Origin: Actinomycetes bacterium
GTDB lineage: Bacteria > Actinomycetota > Actinomycetes > Mycobacteriales > Mycobacteriaceae
Assembly: GCA_022601135.1 (NCBI GenBank)
Contig: JAHZJB010000052.1
Location: 1-35,773 of the forward strand
Direction: 5' to 3'
Length of the DNA: 35,773 nt
Position numbers and translations under genes: made by a program. Positions 26,241 to 35,025 of the stretch are shown piece by piece (positions within the stretch are counted from its first letter, which is position 1; each line of letters opens with the position of its first letter). The notes below the pieces were generated by a model. The model saw only the letters and a program-made list of their open reading frames with translations, was not told the origin of the DNA and did no database searches.

Positions 26241-26246
26241 ATCATA
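26241..26246 (-). promoter_or_regulatory. Candidate -10 box (TATGAT) for the 2TM gene
   Basis: TATGAT on the minus strand at 26246–26241 is one base from TATAAT and would give a leader of about 30 bases to ATG 26203. No clear -35 box. Confidence 0.35.
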
Positions 26247-26329
26247 CGGGCGTCGGGACCAGGCCGACGACGATCAAGCATCGACGTGCTGTGCCGCCAA
26301 TACGACGGGCACTACGGGGTGATCGGCGG

Positions 26330-26352
26330 GTACCTCTCCTGGAGGCAGGTAC
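26330..26352. terminator. Hairpin GTACCT…AGGTAC between the 2TM and hypothetical genes
   Basis: Outer arms GTACCT (26330–26335) and AGGTAC (26347–26352) enclose inner arms CTCC/GGAG, a compact stem-loop. It lies between two minus-strand genes and may act as a terminator, but there is no T-run after it. Confidence 0.3.
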
Positions 26353-26357
26353 GCCGG

Positions 26358-26382
26358 TGAACGTGAACACGACCCACGTTCA
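26358..26382 (-). terminator. Hairpin just after the 26385–26969 gene
   Basis: Perfect 8-bp arms TGAACGTG (26358–26365) and CACGTTCA (26375–26382) with a nine-base loop begin two bases after the stop codon of the upstream minus-strand gene. Placement suggests a U-less terminator as often seen in mycobacteria; a protein-binding dyad is the alternative. Confidence 0.4.
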
Positions 26383-26384
26383 GC

Positions 26385-26969
26385 TTAGAGTTGCGGGCCC
26401 TTGGCGCGCAGGTCGTCGACGCTCCTCATCGCGTCACGCAGCTCGGCGAGCCACTCCTCGGCATGCTCGCCTACCAGCCGGACCGCCCACCCGAGGGCGT
26501 CGGAGCGGGACCTGGCCACCCCGGCGTCCACCAGGGTGTCGAGCACCTGACGCTCCGGCTGCCGAAGGCGGGTCATCACCGGTACCGCCATATGGGTGAA
26601 CAGGATTCGTTGCGGCCCAGCTTCTGCGCCGGTCGCCGCAACCTCCACACCCCACGCGACCTTGCGACCGTACTTCGCCTCAGCCTCGTCGGCGATGCTC
26701 ATGCGTTGTGCCCGCGTCTGCTCACGGAACCGTGCCGCCCGGCCCGACGTGCGGGCTTCACTGGTTTCACCGTCCGGGTTTTCCGGATTCGGCAGCCGGC
26801 CGATCACGGTGATCTCTTCGCGGTCGACGATGACCTCCGGGTCGCCGACGAACCAGTCATCGGGGAGGCGGCCGGCGAACCAATCGGCAGACTCGGTGGC
26901 ATCGGGTTGGTCGGATTGCTGCCAGCCGCCGGCTCCCCCGGAGCGCCGGCCATGGTGATGACGTTTCAT
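26385..26969 (-). CDS. Hypothetical protein, possible ribbon-helix-helix-type DNA binder
   Basis: A 194-residue soluble protein I do not recognise by name. The N-terminus is His/Arg/Gly-rich. Residues about 45–60 (VIVDREEITVIGRL) look like paired beta strands. The middle (about 68–100) is a charged helix. The C-terminal part (about 130–190) has VLDTLVDAGVARSRSDALGW followed by an amphipathic helix, the spacing seen in ribbon-helix-helix or related dimeric DNA-binding proteins. Immediately over its start codon lie two tandem 8-bp repeats, consistent with autoregulation. The role as a regulator is inference. It stands alone between short intergenic gaps. Confidence 0.7.
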   Translation of the reverse strand: MKRHHHGRRSGGAGGWQQSDQPDATESADWFAGRLPDDWFVGDPEVIVDREEITVIGRLPNPENPDGETSEARTSGRAARFREQTRAQRMSIADEAEAKYGRKVAWGVEVAATGAEAGPQRILFTHMAVPVMTRLRQPERQVLDTLVDAGVARSRSDALGWAVRLVGEHAEEWLAELRDAMRSVDDLRAKGPQL

Positions 26970-26984
26970 GATTACATCATTACA
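26969..26984. promoter_or_regulatory. Tandem 8-bp repeats TGTAATGA/TGTAATCA over a start codon
   Basis: On the minus strand TGTAATGA (26984–26977) is followed directly by TGTAATCA (26976–26969), whose last base is the A of the ATG. TGTAAT at 26984–26979 is also a near-consensus -10 box, so the mRNA would be leaderless or almost so. A protein bound to the repeats would block both promoter and start codon. Confidence 0.5.
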
Positions 26985-27046
26985 GTGTTGAATACCCTAG
27001 GGCCGATGTTCGCCACCGGCGAAACCATTCGAGCTCCGAGGGCGCG

Positions 27047-27250
27047 TCAGCCGAGCTTCATCATGACGGCCGCTCCGGCGCCGACGATCCCGACGATCAA
27101 CAGCAACGCCGCCCAACCCGCGCCGAGCAGCCACCAGACGGCAGCAAGCCCCAGCAGTGCCGGCGACAACGCGAAAAGCACCAGCCAAGGGTGCTGCTTG
27201 ATGACGGCGAGGGCACCTTGTGCTCGCTGACGGTCGATTTCTCTTGGCAT
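27047..27250 (-). CDS. Small two-helix membrane protein
   Basis: A 67-residue protein: a basic N-terminus (MPREIDRQRAQGALAVIKQH) then two hydrophobic stretches of about 20 residues (about 23–42 and 44–62) and a short basic end (MMKLG). It looks like an actinobacterial small membrane protein with no assigned function. ATG 27250 is preferred; GTG 27253 is directly before it. No strong ribosome-binding site is seen. Confidence 0.65.
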   Translation of the reverse strand: MPREIDRQRAQGALAVIKQHPWLVLFALSPALLGLAAVWWLLGAGWAALLLIVGIVGAGAAVMMKLG

Positions 27251-27333
27251 CACTCAAGGATGCCAGCCCGCGAGTTCGTCTCCGCATAGTGTGGGAATTG
27301 GGAATACGGTGAAACGCTCGTAAGGAGGCAGTG

Positions 27334-28221
27334 GTGACAGGAGCTGGACAGGGCAGCTGGCAGCCCGACCCCGAGGGCCGCTACGAATACCGGTGGTTCG
27401 ACGGGCAGCGCTGGACCGATCAGGTCTCCCAGCAGGGCCAGGTGGGCCGGGCGCCACTGGGCGCAGCGCCGCATCCGCAGGCCTCGCCAGCGGAACAACC
27501 TCAACAGCAAGCCAGCCAGGCTCAGCCCGTTCCCAGCGGTGGCGGCGACGGGTTCGCCGGAATCAGCGGTGATCTGGTTGACGGCCGGTTCAGCGAGAAA
27601 GAGGCCAAGGCGATCGCCAACCAGAACTCGAAGCTGCTGCGGGTGCGCCTCGGCGAACCGTTCATGGCCCGGCAGGGATCCATGGTCGCCTACCAGGGCA
27701 ATGTGGACTTCTCGTTCGAGGGTGGAGGGGCATCGAAGTTCATCAAGAAGGCCCTCACCGGCGAGGGCCTGCCGCTGATGCGTTGCGCCGGCCAGGGCGA
27801 TGTATTCCTCGCCGAGCGCTCCTACGACGTGCACCTGCTCAACTTGACCAACTCCGGAATGTCCATCAGCGGTAAGAACGTCCTGGCGTTCTCATCGAGC
27901 CTGGACTGGAACATCGAGCGGGTGAAGGGAGGCAGCATCGCGACCGGCGGCCTGTTCAACACCACACTGCGCGGCACCGGCTGGGTGGCGCTCACCACCG
28001 ACGGCCCGCCGGTCGTCCTCAACGCGGCCGAAGCACCGACCTTCGCGGACACCAATGCGGTGGTCGCCTGGTCGGCGAACCTGCAGACGCAGCTGAAGAC
28101 AAGCTTCAAGGCCGGTGCCCTGATCGGCCGCGGGTCGGGCGAGGCTGTGCAGGTGTCCTTCCACGGCAACGGATTCGTGATCGTGCAACCCTCCGAGGGC
28201 TTCACCGCGGTGACCCAATAG
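27334..28221 (+). CDS. AIM24-family protein with N-terminal DUF2510 domain
   Basis: A 295-residue protein. Residues 8–30 (WQPDPEGRYEYRWFDGQRWT) form a DUF2510 motif, common at the N-termini of actinobacterial envelope-associated proteins. A Gln/Pro/Ala-rich linker (about 31–70) leads to an AIM24-like beta-rich domain (about 75–285) with repeated Gly-rich turns such as GSMVAYQGNVDF and FHGNGFVIVQPSEG. AIM24 proteins are of unclear function; a TRAP-like beta fold is typical. GTG 27334 is chosen because AAGGAGG (27322–27328) lies five bases upstream; GTG 27331 would leave only two. A TAGTGT box at 27287–27292 could be the -10. It converges on dtd with nine bases between stops. Confidence 0.85.
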   Translation: MTGAGQGSWQPDPEGRYEYRWFDGQRWTDQVSQQGQVGRAPLGAAPHPQASPAEQPQQQASQAQPVPSGGGDGFAGISGDLVDGRFSEKEAKAIANQNSKLLRVRLGEPFMARQGSMVAYQGNVDFSFEGGGASKFIKKALTGEGLPLMRCAGQGDVFLAERSYDVHLLNLTNSGMSISGKNVLAFSSSLDWNIERVKGGSIATGGLFNTTLRGTGWVALTTDGPPVVLNAAEAPTFADTNAVVAWSANLQTQLKTSFKAGALIGRGSGEAVQVSFHGNGFVIVQPSEGFTAVTQ

Positions 28222-28230
28222 CGACTCGAA

Positions 28231-28662
28231 TCACAGCTCGAGCAGCACCGTCACGGGACCGTCGTTGACCAGCTCAACTTGCATGTCCGCACCGAAGACA
28301 CCGGTGCTTACCTGGGCGCCGAGAGCCGTCAAAGCTTGGGCGAACGCATCGACCAGAGGTTCGGCGAACGCACCTGGCGCGGCGGCGTTCCAGGTCGGCC
28401 GCCGACCCTTGGCGGTGTTTCCGTAGAGCGTGAACTGACTCACCACCAGGATCGGTGCACCGACCTCGCTCGCAGACGCCTCATCGTCGAGGATTCGCAA
28501 CTTCCAGAGCTTTTCGGCCATCCTGCGCGCCTTGTCCGGGTCGTCGGAATGGGTGACTCCGACCAATGCCAGCAGCCCCTGACCGTCTGGATCAATCTCG
28601 CCAACGAGCTCACCCTGGGATAACACTCGGGCGGAGGTCACCCGCTGGACGAGAACTCGCAT
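28231..28662 (-). CDS. dtd: D-aminoacyl-tRNA deacylase
   Basis: A 143-residue DTD-family enzyme of normal length. The two defining motifs are present: SQFTLYG (75–81) and the Gly-cisPro motif in NDGPVT (133–138). It removes D-amino acids (and misloaded glycine) from tRNA in the cytoplasm, a proofreading role. The frame is open upstream to 28830, but the ATG at 28662 gives the standard [13 protein letters not shown] start. It is divergent from the P-type ATPase, with the CsoR-like operator between them. Confidence 0.95.
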   Translation of the reverse strand: MRVLVQRVTSARVLSQGELVGEIDPDGQGLLALVGVTHSDDPDKARRMAEKLWKLRILDDEASASEVGAPILVVSQFTLYGNTAKGRRPTWNAAAPGAFAEPLVDAFAQALTALGAQVSTGVFGADMQVELVNDGPVTVLLEL

Positions 28663-28703
28663 GCCCGCGATGGTGCCACGCGATGGATTATCGAGAAAGC
28701 TTT

Positions 28704-28724
28704 GCATACCCCAGGGGGGTATGC
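28704..28724. promoter_or_regulatory. CsoR-type operator upstream of the P-type ATPase
   Basis: A perfect inverted repeat with 9-bp arms, GCATACCCC (28704–28712) and GGGGTATGC (28716–28724), around a three-base centre. Runs of C then G flanked by TA are the hallmark of CsoR/RcnR-family operators. TATGCT at the right edge (28720–28725) could be the -10 box of the ATPase, so bound repressor would mask the promoter and Cu(I) would release it. No csoR gene is in the window. Confidence 0.7.
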
Positions 28725-28775
28725 TAGACAGGGTTCGGGCGGAGACTCCCGCACCCCCACTGGAAGGACCGGCCG

Positions 28776-30989
28776 ATGACCAGCGTCGAGTTGTCGATTG
28801 ACGGGATGACCTGTGCGTCATGTGCGGCACGTGTGGAAAAGAAACTCAACAACCTTGACGACGTGACCGCCACCGTCAACTTCGCCACCGAGCGGGCTCA
28901 CGTCGAGTTCGGCAACACCGTCACGCCCGCTCAGCTCGTTGCGGTTGTCGAGGAAACCGGCTACCACGCTCGGTTGCCCGAGCCCGTCGCCGAACCGGAC
29001 GGGTCGTCTGATGATCCGGCTGCCGCGTTACGGCAACGCCTGTTGATCTGCCTGGTGCTGTCGGTCCCGGTGATCGCGATGGCGATGGCGCCGGCGTTGC
29101 AGTTCAGGAACTGGCAGTGGTTGTCTTTGACCCTGGCCGCGCCCGTCGTGCTGTGGGGTGCCTGGCCCTTCCACCGGGCGGCGTGGACAAACCTGCGGCA
29201 CCGAACCGCCACCATGGACACCTTGATTTCGCTGGGCACTCTTTCCGCGTTGGGCTGGTCTGTCTATGCACTGTTCTGGGGTACCGCCGGGATGCCGGGG
29301 ATGACACATTCGTTTGAGCTGACCATCGACCGCAGCAACGGCTCCGGCAATATCTACCTCGAGGTGGCGGCCGGGGTGACGACGTTCATCGTGGCGGGCC
29401 GGTACTTCGAAGCACGCGCCAAGCGTCGGGCGGGCGCAGCCTTACGGACACTTCTGGAGATGGGCGCAAAAGACGTTTCGGTCCGCAGAGGAGGGCGAGA
29501 ATTTCGCATTCCGATCGACTTGCTCAACGCGGGAGACGAGTTCGTCGTTCGCCCCGGCGAGAAGATAGCCGCGGACGGCACGATCATCGAGGGTGCCTCG
29601 GCAATCGATGCGTCCATGCTCACCGGCGAGTCATTGCCGGTGGAGGTCGCTGCGGGCGACCGGGTGGCAGGTGCGACGGTCAACGTCGACGGCCGATTAG
29701 TGGTGCAGGCCAGCCGCGTTGGCGCTGACACCCAGTTGGCCCAAATGGCACGGCTGGTCGAGGCCGCACAGAACGGTAAGGCCCGGACGCAGCGCCTCGC
29801 GGACCGGATATCGGCGGTGTTCGTACCGATCGTGATCGCGCTGTCGCTGGCGACCTTCGGATTTTGGCTCGGCACCGGAGCATCGGCAGCCGCCGCGTTC
29901 ACCGCAGCGGTGGCGGTGTTGATCATCGCCTGCCCGTGCGCGCTGGGGTTGGCGACGCCCACCGCGCTGATGGTTGGGACGGGCCGCGGCGCACAACTGG
30001 GCATCGTCATCAAGGGACCCGAGGTCCTGGAATCCACACGCCAGGTTGACACGGTCATCCTCGACAAGACCGGCACCATCACAACGGGCACCATGACGCT
30101 GTTCGATGTTTACGCCTCGACCTCCGAAGACGCGGATCAGATCTTGAGAATCGCTGGGGCAGTGGAGAGCCCGTCAGAGCATCCGATCGCCCGAGCGATC
30201 ACCAGCGGTGCCCGCAACAAGCTGGGAGAGCTGCCGGCCGTCGATATGTTCGCGAACCTGCGCGGCCTCGGCGTACAGGGCGAGGTCGACGGGCATTCGG
30301 TCCTGCTGGGCCGCATTGCGCTGCTGGCCGAGCGCTCGTATGTCATCCCCGACGAGTTGACCGACGCCGCCCGGCGGGCAGAAGCCGACGGCCGCACCGT
30401 GGTAGCCGTCGGTTGGGAAGGGCGGGCCCGCGGATTGTTGATGGTGGCCGACTCGGTGAAACCCACTTCAGCCGAGGCTGTTTCCTTGCTCAGGTCACTG
30501 GGCCTGTCGCCGGTCATGGTCACCGGCGACAACGAGGCGGTGGCGCGCACCGTGGCCAGGCAGGTCGGTATCGACGAGGTGATTGCCGGAGTGCTACCGC
30601 AAGACAAGATCGACACCGTCAAGCGCCTGCAGGCCAGCGGCAACGTGGTGGCCATGGTGGGCGATGGGGTCAACGATGCCGCCGCGCTGGCCCAAGCCGA
30701 CCTCGGGCTGGCGATGGGCAGCGGCACAGACGTGGCAATCGAGGCGAGCGATCTCACCATCATCGGGGACGACCTGCGAGGGGTGTCCGACGCCATCCGG
30801 TTGTCCCGCAGAACATTAAGCACGATAAAGGGCAACCTGTTCTGGGCCTTCGCCTACAACGTCGCCGCTCTGCCGCTGGCCGCCGCCGGATTGCTCAACC
30901 CGATGATTGCCGGTGCCGCAATGGCTTTCAGCTCGGTCTTTGTTGTCAGTAACAGCCTGCGATTGCGCACTTTCGCCCCTGCGCGCTGA
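28776..30989 (+). CDS. Copper-type P1B-1 ATPase (CopA/CtpA-like)
   Basis: A 737-residue heavy-metal P-type ATPase. One N-terminal metal-binding domain carries GMTCASC (Cys13, Cys16). The membrane metal site is CPC (386–388), and TM7 Tyr694-Asn695 plus TM8 Met716…Ser719-Ser720 are the residues that specify Cu(I) transport. Phosphorylation site DKTGT begins at Asp430, the nucleotide-binding HP motif is in SEHPIA, and the hinge is GDGVND (629–634). It should export Cu(I) across the plasma membrane. GGAAGGA (28762–28768) precedes the ATG at good spacing. The CsoR-like operator upstream fits copper induction. Its stop and the HNH gene's stop abut as TGATCA. Confidence 0.94.
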   Translation: MTSVELSIDGMTCASCAARVEKKLNNLDDVTATVNFATERAHVEFGNTVTPAQLVAVVEETGYHARLPEPVAEPDGSSDDPAAALRQRLLICLVLSVPVIAMAMAPALQFRNWQWLSLTLAAPVVLWGAWPFHRAAWTNLRHRTATMDTLISLGTLSALGWSVYALFWGTAGMPGMTHSFELTIDRSNGSGNIYLEVAAGVTTFIVAGRYFEARAKRRAGAALRTLLEMGAKDVSVRRGGREFRIPIDLLNAGDEFVVRPGEKIAADGTIIEGASAIDASMLTGESLPVEVAAGDRVAGATVNVDGRLVVQASRVGADTQLAQMARLVEAAQNGKARTQRLADRISAVFVPIVIALSLATFGFWLGTGASAAAAFTAAVAVLIIACPCALGLATPTALMVGTGRGAQLGIVIKGPEVLESTRQVDTVILDKTGTITTGTMTLFDVYASTSEDADQILRIAGAVESPSEHPIARAITSGARNKLGELPAVDMFANLRGLGVQGEVDGHSVLLGRIALLAERSYVIPDELTDAARRAEADGRTVVAVGWEGRARGLLMVADSVKPTSAEAVSLLRSLGLSPVMVTGDNEAVARTVARQVGIDEVIAGVLPQDKIDTVKRLQASGNVVAMVGDGVNDAAALAQADLGLAMGSGTDVAIEASDLTIIGDDLRGVSDAIRLSRRTLSTIKGNLFWAFAYNVAALPLAAAGLLNPMIAGAAMAFSSVFVVSNSLRLRTFAPAR

Positions 30990-32382
30990 TCAAGGATCCG
31001 CGTTGTTTTCGGGGAGGAGGTAGCGATGGGGGTGATGGTAGTTGTTCGTGCGTCGTTGGCCGGTGTCGAGTTCGATCGGTGGGAGCCATTCGGTCTGATT
31101 GCTGTTGTTCTTACGGGTGGTCCAGCCGGTGTTGTCGATGAGGCGGGTTGTCAGGTCCGCAGGCCAGGGTGAGGTCGTCGATGTTGGTTTGCCCGCCGTC
31201 TTTCCAGTCGGCGACCGCATGGTGGGCTTGGCACCAATAGCCCGGTGCGCTGCAGCCGGGGCGAGTGCAGCCGCGGTCCCGGGCGTGGAGCACAATGCGT
31301 TGGGCCGGGGTTGCCAACCGTTTGGTGCGGCCCAGGTAGAGGCTGGCTCCGGTGTGCTGGTCGTAGACGTAGAGGTAGTGACGGGCCGGGGCAGCCATCC
31401 GGATCAAATCCGGGATGGGTAGCACGCCACCCCCGCCGGTGACCGCGACACCGGCAGCCTTGTGAAGCTCCTGCAGCGTGGTCGACACGATCACGGTGAC
31501 AGGTAGGCCGTTGTGCTGTCCCAGTTTCCCGGAGGCCAACATGGAGCGGCCGACGGCTTTGAAGGCGTCGTGATGGCGTTGGGCCAGGGTGCGGTGATCG
31601 GACCGGGCCTGCTCGGCGCTCGGCTGCCCGGCTGCGGCCGAAGACTGCTGGTCTGGCGTGTTCGCCCCGGGTGCAGCTTCTTTGGCCAGGATCGCCTCCC
31701 AGTAGGCGCTGGCCTCGGCGTCGAGACGGCCCGGGATGGATCTGGAGCCGTCGGTGTGCTGGGGACCTAGACAGATCCCGCGTGTGCGGGCACGTTCCTT
31801 CTCGCAGGGTTCGGGCCCGTCTTGGTCGATCATGGCGGCCAACCGGTGTGCGACCTTGCCCAGCGCCTCAGGCCCCAACCCGGCACCGAGATCGGCGAGT
31901 TGGGTGTCGACGGCTTCGCGGGTGCCGACGTCGACCCAACCTGGTAGATCCTTGTGGAACTTCGCGATCACCGCCACATGCTCAGGCCCCAACAGCCCCT
32001 CGGCCTGGGCGGCGGCGGTGGCCTCCCACAGCGGCGCCAACGGCTCGCCGGTCATGGCCTGGCGCGGCCCCAAACTCTTGGCCTCGGCTAGCCGACGCCG
32101 GGCATCCTTCGTGGAGACTCGCAACGCCGTCGTCAACACCTTGGGCCACGACGCCTCACCGAGCCGGGCGGGTTCGGTCTCGCCGGTGAGCCGAGCCAGC
32201 GCCCGATGCTCGATCGCGGGAACCGACCACATCACCGAGGTCAACTCTCCCAACAGCCCGATCAGCTCACCATGGGAGAGAACGTCACATGAGCCACGCA
32301 AAACCTCCAGCCCAGAACGGATTGCATCCACCGCGCTAGATACCTCACCCACACACCGAAGACTAGCGCCACCCACCGACAT
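30990..32382 (-). pseudogene. 13E12-family DUF222/HNH endonuclease, frameshifted near the 3' end
   Basis: The main frame (31111–32382, 423 codons) encodes a DUF222 domain followed by an HNH nuclease region CTRPGCSAPGYWCQAHH…TNIDDL. It then reads ACGPDN and ends abnormally in PPHRQHRLDHP. The expected family tail (RLIDNTGWTTRKN…EWLPP…NNYHHPHRYLLP) is present in the next frame, running to a stop at 30990. One extra base in the G-run at 31145–31147 accounts for the shift; without it the protein would be about 460 residues. These genes are multicopy in mycobacteria (REP13E12 repeats contain them). The frameshift could be a decayed copy, a sequencing error in a homopolymer, or, less likely, programmed. 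The nuclease core is complete before the shift. Confidence 0.8.
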
Positions 32383-32430
32383 GGAACTGAAAGACGGCCT
32401 GCATGACTGCGGAACCTGAAGTTACCCATA

Positions 32431-33567
32431 CTATTTGATTGAACCAGGGTCGACAGGGGCCCTGCGCGCACGGTAGAGCTTCACCGCTGTCTGGATACCC
32501 TTGAGGTGTCGTGCCCCGGCGTATGACCAAGTGAATCCTTGGTCATCACCGATCGCTTCCTGCGTCGCCTCCGCGAGCAGCACAGAACCCGGCCGCGCCA
32601 CTCCCGTCACCCTGGCGGCCAGGTTCACCGAGCTGCCGAACCAGTCCCCCGCCCGGCTCACCGCCATCCCCGTGGCCACACCCACCCGCAGCTGAGGCAA
32701 GGTCTCGTCATCCTCTGTCGCGTCGACGAGGTTCAACACGGCATCGAGTATTGGCACCGGCTCCGGACTGACCAGCATGACCTCGTCGCCGATGGCCTTG
32801 ATGAATCGAACAGGCGCGACCGCGACGTCGCGGGTCAGATCCTCTAACCGTTGGGACAAGCGCTCGAGATTCTCCGGAGGGACCGCCTCGCCGAGCCGAG
32901 TGAACCCCACGAGGTCAGCGAAGGCGGTCGTCACCAGACGGGCACCGGGCAGGTGCTGGCCTGCTGCCCGCTCGCCGGCGTTGACGGCCTCGGTCTCGAT
33001 TGCGTGCCGCAACTGCAACAGGAGAACCTCTTCGATCATCGGACCCAGGCGCGGCGCGAGGTTCTCGGCGAGTGCCTCGGACGCCTTGGCGAGTTCCAGT
33101 TCTGTTGCGCCCGGCTGTATCACGGCAGCCAGCGCGGCATGGCGCATTGCCTCCGCCGCCCGCGAGAGGCCGTCACCCAGGAGGCGGGTGACCTGTACCA
33201 AATCATCGGGACGAATCCCCGCTTCCAAGAATTCGCGAGCGAACTTGGCCACCTCGGCGTCGGCTCGCAGGAACACCGCGGCGTCGGGGTCCTCTACTCG
33301 CGGAAGGCCAGCGGCCTGCTGAATGCGTTCGAACAACTCAAGGTCGACCCCCACTCGCTCGGCTGCTTCCCGCGCACAGATATACACGCCGTCATCGCCG
33401 ATGACCCGGCGCGAGCCCAGCAGCATGGGCGCGGAGTCGTCCCGGATCTGGTCGATGCCGACACCTCGCTCTACCAGCCAGGGGATCAATTCGGCTCGTT
33501 CAGCCCGTGCCGTGCCGTCGAGGCCGTCGAGCAGACCGGCTGCGTCCAGATCGAAGTCTCCGGCCAC
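32431..33567 (-). CDS. Class III adenylyl cyclase with N-terminal regulatory domain (Rv1264-like)
   Basis: A 378-residue cyclase. The N-terminal part (about 1–200, all-helical) matches the autoinhibitory domain of M. tuberculosis Rv1264, a pH-sensing cyclase. The catalytic domain has metal ligands Asp218 and Asp261, adenine-selecting Lys257 and Asp308, and transition-state Asn315 and Arg319; each is offset by four from the Rv1264 numbers I remember. It therefore should be active as a homodimer and make cAMP from ATP. The GTG at 33567 comes ten bases after the amidase stop, so both are probably co-transcribed; a GGCGG stretch precedes it. Acid sensing here is inferred from homology. Confidence 0.92.
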   Translation of the reverse strand: MAGDFDLDAAGLLDGLDGTARAERAELIPWLVERGVGIDQIRDDSAPMLLGSRRVIGDDGVYICAREAAERVGVDLELFERIQQAAGLPRVEDPDAAVFLRADAEVAKFAREFLEAGIRPDDLVQVTRLLGDGLSRAAEAMRHAALAAVIQPGATELELAKASEALAENLAPRLGPMIEEVLLLQLRHAIETEAVNAGERAAGQHLPGARLVTTAFADLVGFTRLGEAVPPENLERLSQRLEDLTRDVAVAPVRFIKAIGDEVMLVSPEPVPILDAVLNLVDATEDDETLPQLRVGVATGMAVSRAGDWFGSSVNLAARVTGVARPGSVLLAEATQEAIGDDQGFTWSYAGARHLKGIQTAVKLYRARRAPVDPGSIK

Positions 33568-33577
33568 GATGCGCCGC

Positions 33578-34978
33578 CTAGGAGACTGCAGGCCGACGTT
33601 GCCGCCACGGCCTGGCCTGCTCGATTTGAGCGCTCAGGGAGATCAACGTCTCCTCGTCGCACGGCCTGCCCACCACCTGTATCGAGGTCGGAATGCCGAG
33701 GGCGTCCTGTCCCCACGGCACCACCGCGGCGGGTTGGCCCGTCAGGTTGAACATCGCCTGGAACGGTACCCGGGCCGATACCAGCGACAGAGTGCGGATC
33801 GCCCCGCGACGCTGATAGGCACCGATCTTCGACGGGCCGGTTGCGGTTCCCGGCGTGATCAGCACGTCGACATCGTCGAAGATCGACATGATGCGGGTGG
33901 TGAGCTCCCCACCGGCGGCCCGGATCCGCCGCATTCTGCGGTCAGAGACCAATCTGCCGATGCGCGCGAAGGAACGGGTCCGGGGGTCCAGCCGCTCGGG
34001 CCGCGGCAGCGTTGCGACGTCATCGCGAACGCCGCGAAAGTAGCGCGGCAGCAGCTGGGAATAGAGCGCCGCGGGGGGATAGTCCGGGTCGCGTTCGACC
34101 ACGTGGTGTCCCAGATCCCGAAGGAGCGCGCCGGCCTCGATGACCGCTCGGCGTTGCGCCTTGCCCACCCGGGCGACTAAGGGAGGAGGAACCCTGGTGC
34201 TCAACGCTATTCGCAGACGGCCGGGTGCCCGGCGGGCCGCGCCGACGTACCCACCCTCGGGTACCGGCAGCGTCGACGTCGCATCCAGGAACAACGCCGC
34301 GTCCTCGACGGTGCGCGCCATCGGACCGTTGACGCTCAGCCCACTCCAGGCACCGTGGTGCGGAGCCAGCGAAACCCGGTCGCGTTGGGGTTTGATGCCG
34401 AAGAGGCCGCACCACGTGGAGGGGATCCGGATCGATCCCATGCCGTCGGAGCCCAGCGCCATCGCCGCAAGACCCGCCGCAACCGCGGAACCGCTGCCGC
34501 CGGAACTGCCTCCCGGCGTGAAATCGGTGTTGTACGGGTTACGCGTTGCGCCGTAAGTCACGGTTTCGGTGAAGGACCAGATCATCATTTCCGGAACCGC
34601 CGTCTTTCCGATCAGCACGGCACCCGCGTCGCGAAGACGCCGAACCACCTCGGCATCCTGGGTTCGGGGCGGCCCGTGCGCGGCGCTGCCATAGGCGGTC
34701 AACTCGCCGGCGATATCGACGTCGTCCTTGATCGCGATGGGAACACCCAACAGCGGCCGCCGCTCCCCGGCATCGAGTCTGCGCTGTGCTTCGGCCGCCG
34801 CGAGCCACGCGCTTTCGGCCATCACCACCCGATAGCAACGCAGCATCGGGTCCAGTGCAGCGATGCGGTTGAGATACAGCTCGAGCAGGGCGGGCGCGGT
34901 AATCGCGCCCTCCGCCAACAGGCGGGCCTGCTGCGCGGCACCAGCGAACGGAAGCTCATCGGGGGTCACGACGATCAT
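33578..34978 (-). CDS. amiB2: Amidase-signature enzyme AmiB2
   Basis: A 466-residue amidase-signature protein. The Ser-cisSer-Lys triad is Lys84 (AIKDD), Ser158 in GGSSGGS and nucleophile Ser182 in GMGSIRIP. The usual GTDTGGSIR is here GSDGMGSIR, a mild variation also in keeping with this subgroup. It hydrolyses amides to acids and ammonia; the natural substrate is unknown. It resembles AmiB2 (Rv1263), also next to the cyclase. ATG 34978 is chosen over an upstream in-frame TTG/ATG extension to 35038 because that would overlap the divergent HIT gene. The start lies 12 bases beyond the dyad at 34990. Confidence 0.92.
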   Translation of the reverse strand: MIVVTPDELPFAGAAQQARLLAEGAITAPALLELYLNRIAALDPMLRCYRVVMAESAWLAAAEAQRRLDAGERRPLLGVPIAIKDDVDIAGELTAYGSAAHGPPRTQDAEVVRRLRDAGAVLIGKTAVPEMMIWSFTETVTYGATRNPYNTDFTPGGSSGGSGSAVAAGLAAMALGSDGMGSIRIPSTWCGLFGIKPQRDRVSLAPHHGAWSGLSVNGPMARTVEDAALFLDATSTLPVPEGGYVGAARRAPGRLRIALSTRVPPPLVARVGKAQRRAVIEAGALLRDLGHHVVERDPDYPPAALYSQLLPRYFRGVRDDVATLPRPERLDPRTRSFARIGRLVSDRRMRRIRAAGGELTTRIMSIFDDVDVLITPGTATGPSKIGAYQRRGAIRTLSLVSARVPFQAMFNLTGQPAAVVPWGQDALGIPTSIQVVGRPCDEETLISLSAQIEQARPWRQRRPAVS

Positions 34979-34989
34979 TTTGCGCCGGA

Positions 34990-35005
34990 CCACGGTAGAC
35001 CGTGG
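34990..35005. promoter_or_regulatory. Perfect 16-bp dyad in the amiB2/HIT divergent region
   Basis: CCACGGT (34990–34996) and ACCGTGG (34999–35005) form a perfect inverted repeat with a two-base centre in a 53-base divergent intergenic region. On the minus strand TACCGT (35002–34997) inside it could be the amiB2 -10 box, and it lies about 15 bases before the HIT gene's -10. A dimeric repressor bound here could control both directions. Confidence 0.5.
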
Positions 35006-35019
35006 CCATTCCGCCCGGT

Positions 35020-35025
35020 TAGCGT
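35020..35025 (+). promoter_or_regulatory. Candidate leaderless -10 box (TAGCGT) for the HIT gene
   Basis: TAGCGT fits TANNNT and is six bases before the ATG at 35032; no Shine–Dalgarno is present. Confidence 0.4.
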
